From positions 1 to 41,194 of the forward strand of contig CAZCMX010000016.1 in NCBI GenBank assembly GCA_964499985.1: DNA of 41,194 bases, written 5' to 3'. The translations under genes and the position numbers were made by a program. The notes below the pieces were generated by a model that saw only the letters and a list, made by a program, of their open reading frames with translations, was not told the DNA's origin and searched no databases. Below, in pieces: positions 39,505-41,194 of this stretch (its first letter is position 1; the number at the start of each line of letters is the position of its first letter). This stretch comes from UBA5734 sp964499985 (GTDB lineage: Bacteria; Bacillota; Clostridia; Saccharofermentanales; UBA5734).

Positions 39505-39613
39505 GGATTTTTTGCCTGCCCGAAACAGATTCATCGTCGCTGTCGTGGCTGAGCCATTACCGCGGCAGACGATCACACGACAGGCAAAACCATCTTTGAA
39601 AGGGGATAAAAGC
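39505..39613 (+). ncRNA. Structured 5' leader with two competing folds, candidate regulatory RNA
   Basis: Three nested stems are visible on plus: outer TTTTGCCTG/CAGGCAAAA (39510-39518 with 39581-39589), middle ATCGT/ACGAT (39533-39537 with 39569-39573) and inner CTGTCGTGG/CCGCGGCAG (39540-39548 with 39560-39568). CTGTCGTG (39540-39547) is also perfectly complementary to CACGACAG (39576-39583), a pairing that would break the inner and outer stems. The ribosome site lies 12 nt downstream of the outer stem. It matches no riboswitch class that I recognise. Confidence 0.5.
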
Positions 39614-40306
39614 ATGCTGAAGACACACGAAGTAGAACACATGACTTGCGTGGCCAAAGGTGCCTACCATGGACCGGCACCGATTCCGCAAGAAGGCCGC
39701 TGGACCCAGGCCAAGGAAATCAAGGACATTTCCGGATTTACCCACGGGGTCGGCTGGTGCGCACCCCAGCAGGGCGCCTGCAAGCTCTCACTGAACATCA
39801 AGGAAGGCGTCATCCAGGAAGCCCTCGTCGAAACGATCGGCTGCTCCGGCATGACCCACTCTGCTGCGATGGCCGCGGAAATCCTCGCTGGCAAGACCAT
39901 TCTCGAAGCCCTCAACACCGACCTCGTCTGTGATGCGATCAACGTGGCCATGCGTGAGCTGTTCCTGCAGATCGTCTATGGCCGCAGCCAGTCTGCCTTC
40001 TCGGAAGACGGCCTGCCGATCGGCGCTGGTCTTGAGGACCTCGGCAAAGGCCTGCGCAGCATGACGGGCACGATGTATTCGACCGTCGAAAAGGGCCCCC
40101 GCTACCTCGAGCTCACCGAAGGCTATGTCCTGAAAATGGGCCTGGATGAAAACAATGAAGTGATTGGCTACCAGTTCCTCAAAACCGGACCGATGCTTGA
40201 CCTGATCAAGAAGGGCGTCGATGCCAATGAGGCGTTCCAGAAATCGATCGGCCAGTACGGCCGCTTCGACGAAGCCGTCCGCGTCATTGATCCCCGTCAC
40301 GAATAA
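39614..40306 (+). CDS. Iron-sulfur cluster assembly scaffold-like protein (IscU/NifU-N type), partner of GGGtGRT protein
   Basis: 230 residues. The part from about 50 to 110, with VETIGCSGMTHSAAMAAEILAGKTILEAL, resembles the IscU/NifU-N core, in which a GC-x-x-x segment carries a cluster-ligating cysteine. Five cysteines are present: C12, C49, C56, C77 and C106; C49, C77 and C106 are candidate ligands. The family is commonly annotated as a scaffold protein, but no reaction has been shown that I know of. The frame is open upstream to 39497, but the ATG at 39614 follows AAAGGGG. C-ending codons dominate, as in highly expressed genes. The GGGtGRT gene follows after 29 nt. Confidence 0.85.
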   Translation: MLKTHEVEHMTCVAKGAYHGPAPIPQEGRWTQAKEIKDISGFTHGVGWCAPQQGACKLSLNIKEGVIQEALVETIGCSGMTHSAAMAAEILAGKTILEALNTDLVCDAINVAMRELFLQIVYGRSQSAFSEDGLPIGAGLEDLGKGLRSMTGTMYSTVEKGPRYLELTEGYVLKMGLDENNEVIGYQFLKTGPMLDLIKKGVDANEAFQKSIGQYGRFDEAVRVIDPRHE

Positions 40307-40335
40307 TTCAAGACTCGCGAAAGGAGCACCCATCC

Positions 40336-41194
40336 ATGGCACAACTGTTTGAAAGTTACTCGCGCCGCATCGACAAAGTCAATGCGGCCCTTGCCGAATA
40401 TGGCATTGCCTCGATCGAAGAAGCCAAGGCGATCTGTGAAGCCAAGGGCATCGATCCCTATAAGATCTGCAAAGACACCCAGCCGATCGCTTTTGAAAAT
40501 GCCGCCTGGGCTTATGTCGTTGGCGCTGCCATCGCCATCAAGAAAGGCTGCACCAAGGCTGCTGACGCCGCCGAGGCCATCGGTATCGGCCTGCAGGCCT
40601 TCTGTATCCCCGGTTCCGTCGCCGAAGACCGCAAGGTCGGTATCGGCCATGGCAACCTGGCCGCCATGCTGCTGCGCGAAGAAACCAAATGCTTCGCCTT
40701 CCTCGCCGGCCACGAATCCTTCGCTGCGGCAGAGGGCGCCATCGGCATCGCCAAATCCGCCAACAAGGTCCGCACCCAGCCCCTCCAGGTCATCCTGAAC
40801 GGCCTCGGCAAGGACGCCGCCCAGATCATCTCCCGCATCAATGGCTTCACCTATGTCCAGACCCAGTTCGACTACTATACGGGCAATCTGGCCATCGTCC
40901 AGGAAAAAGCCTATTCCAAGGGTGACCGGGCCAAGGTCCGCTGCTATGGCGCTGACGATGTCCGTGAAGGCGTCGCCATCATGCACCAGGAAGGCGTCGA
41001 CGTTTCGATCACCGGCAACTCCACCAATCCGACCCGCTTCCAGCACCCGGTCGCCGGCACCTACAAAAAGGAATGCAACGACCTCGGCAAGAAGTATTTC
41101 TCCGTCGCTTCCGGCGGCGGTACGGGCCGCACCCTGCACCCGGACAACATGGCCGCCGGCCCTGCCTCCTACGGCATGACCGACACCATGGGCC
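40336..41194 (+). CDS. GGGtGRT protein (3' end beyond window)
   Basis: 286 residues are visible before the window ends; the family is usually about 330. The name-giving motif GGGTGRT is at residues 260-266, inside FSVASGGGTGRTLHPDNMAAGPASYG. Seven cysteines occur (34, 45, 72, 90, 119, 203, 247). No membrane segment or known catalytic domain is seen. The family occurs in anaerobes beside the scaffold-like gene found here, which suggests a joint role in iron-sulfur or metal metabolism, but the function is unknown. AAGGAG lies about ten bases before the ATG. Codon use is strongly C-ending, implying high expression. Confidence 0.92.
   Translation, partial: MAQLFESYSRRIDKVNAALAEYGIASIEEAKAICEAKGIDPYKICKDTQPIAFENAAWAYVVGAAIAIKKGCTKAADAAEAIGIGLQAFCIPGSVAEDRKVGIGHGNLAAMLLREETKCFAFLAGHESFAAAEGAIGIAKSANKVRTQPLQVILNGLGKDAAQIISRINGFTYVQTQFDYYTGNLAIVQEKAYSKGDRAKVRCYGADDVREGVAIMHQEGVDVSITGNSTNPTRFQHPVAGTYKKECNDLGKKYFSVASGGGTGRTLHPDNMAAGPASYGMTDTMG

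Noticed and set aside
1..41194. CRISPR arrays, tRNA genes, insertion sequences or prophage
   Set aside because: No regularly spaced repeats, no tRNA-like cloverleaf noticed, and no transposase or integrase frames; the gene content is chromosomal core.

Overview
This window looks like a chromosomal core-genome segment from a GC-rich, probably obligately anaerobic member of the Clostridia (Bacillota). This rests on gene content, not a database match. The pointers are SpoVG, a perfect CIRCE operator on groESL, L27 with a cleavable N-terminal extension next to its Prp protease, a DUF4364 protein, a YwlE-type phosphatase, two LCP cell-wall ligases, a rubredoxin with a flavodiiron protein, and a GGGtGRT protein with its Fe-S scaffold partner. 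I see no insertion sequences, phage genes, CRISPR array, tRNA or rRNA.

Layout, left to right. (1) About 12.1 kb down to 1: one long minus-strand operon behind an extended -10 promoter. It encodes a Gld-like ABC exporter (ATPase, permease, GldG-like and DUF4340 proteins), a membrane-anchored propeller-like protein, oligoendopeptidase F, a CYTH protein, two flavoproteins and a lipid kinase cut by the window edge. Several genes are coupled by ATGA overlaps. (2) 12.2-16.2 kb: acyl-ACP thioesterase, a UMF1-type MFS transporter, a small membrane protein and an LCP protein. (3) 16.3-20.4 kb: groES-groEL under sigma-A/CIRCE control, with a strong terminator, then cvpA and a second LCP gene. (4) 20.4-23.1 kb: a DUF4364 regulator-like gene convergent with a rubredoxin/flavodiiron oxygen or NO detoxification pair. 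(5) 23.2-28.0 kb: rplU-prp-rpmA, obg, yhbY, glpK and spoVG, all on minus. (6) 28.2-31.7 kb: murC on plus, convergent with ftsH across a bidirectional terminator. (7) 31.7-36.6 kb: rpsF-ssb-rpsR, then rplI-dnaB-tilS-hpt-ftsH. (8) 36.7-39.4 kb: prfA-sua5-ywlE. (9) 39.5 kb to the end, plus strand: a structured 5' leader, an IscU/NifU-like Fe-S scaffold and the GGGtGRT protein, which is cut by the window edge.

Most genes are translation, replication, envelope and protein-quality housekeeping. Two parts stand out as least explained: the scaffold/GGGtGRT pair behind a leader able to form two competing folds, and the Gld-like transporter operon. The genes are tightly packed. Several promoters are extended -10 (TGn-TATAAT) elements placed directly in or next to terminators and stop codons.
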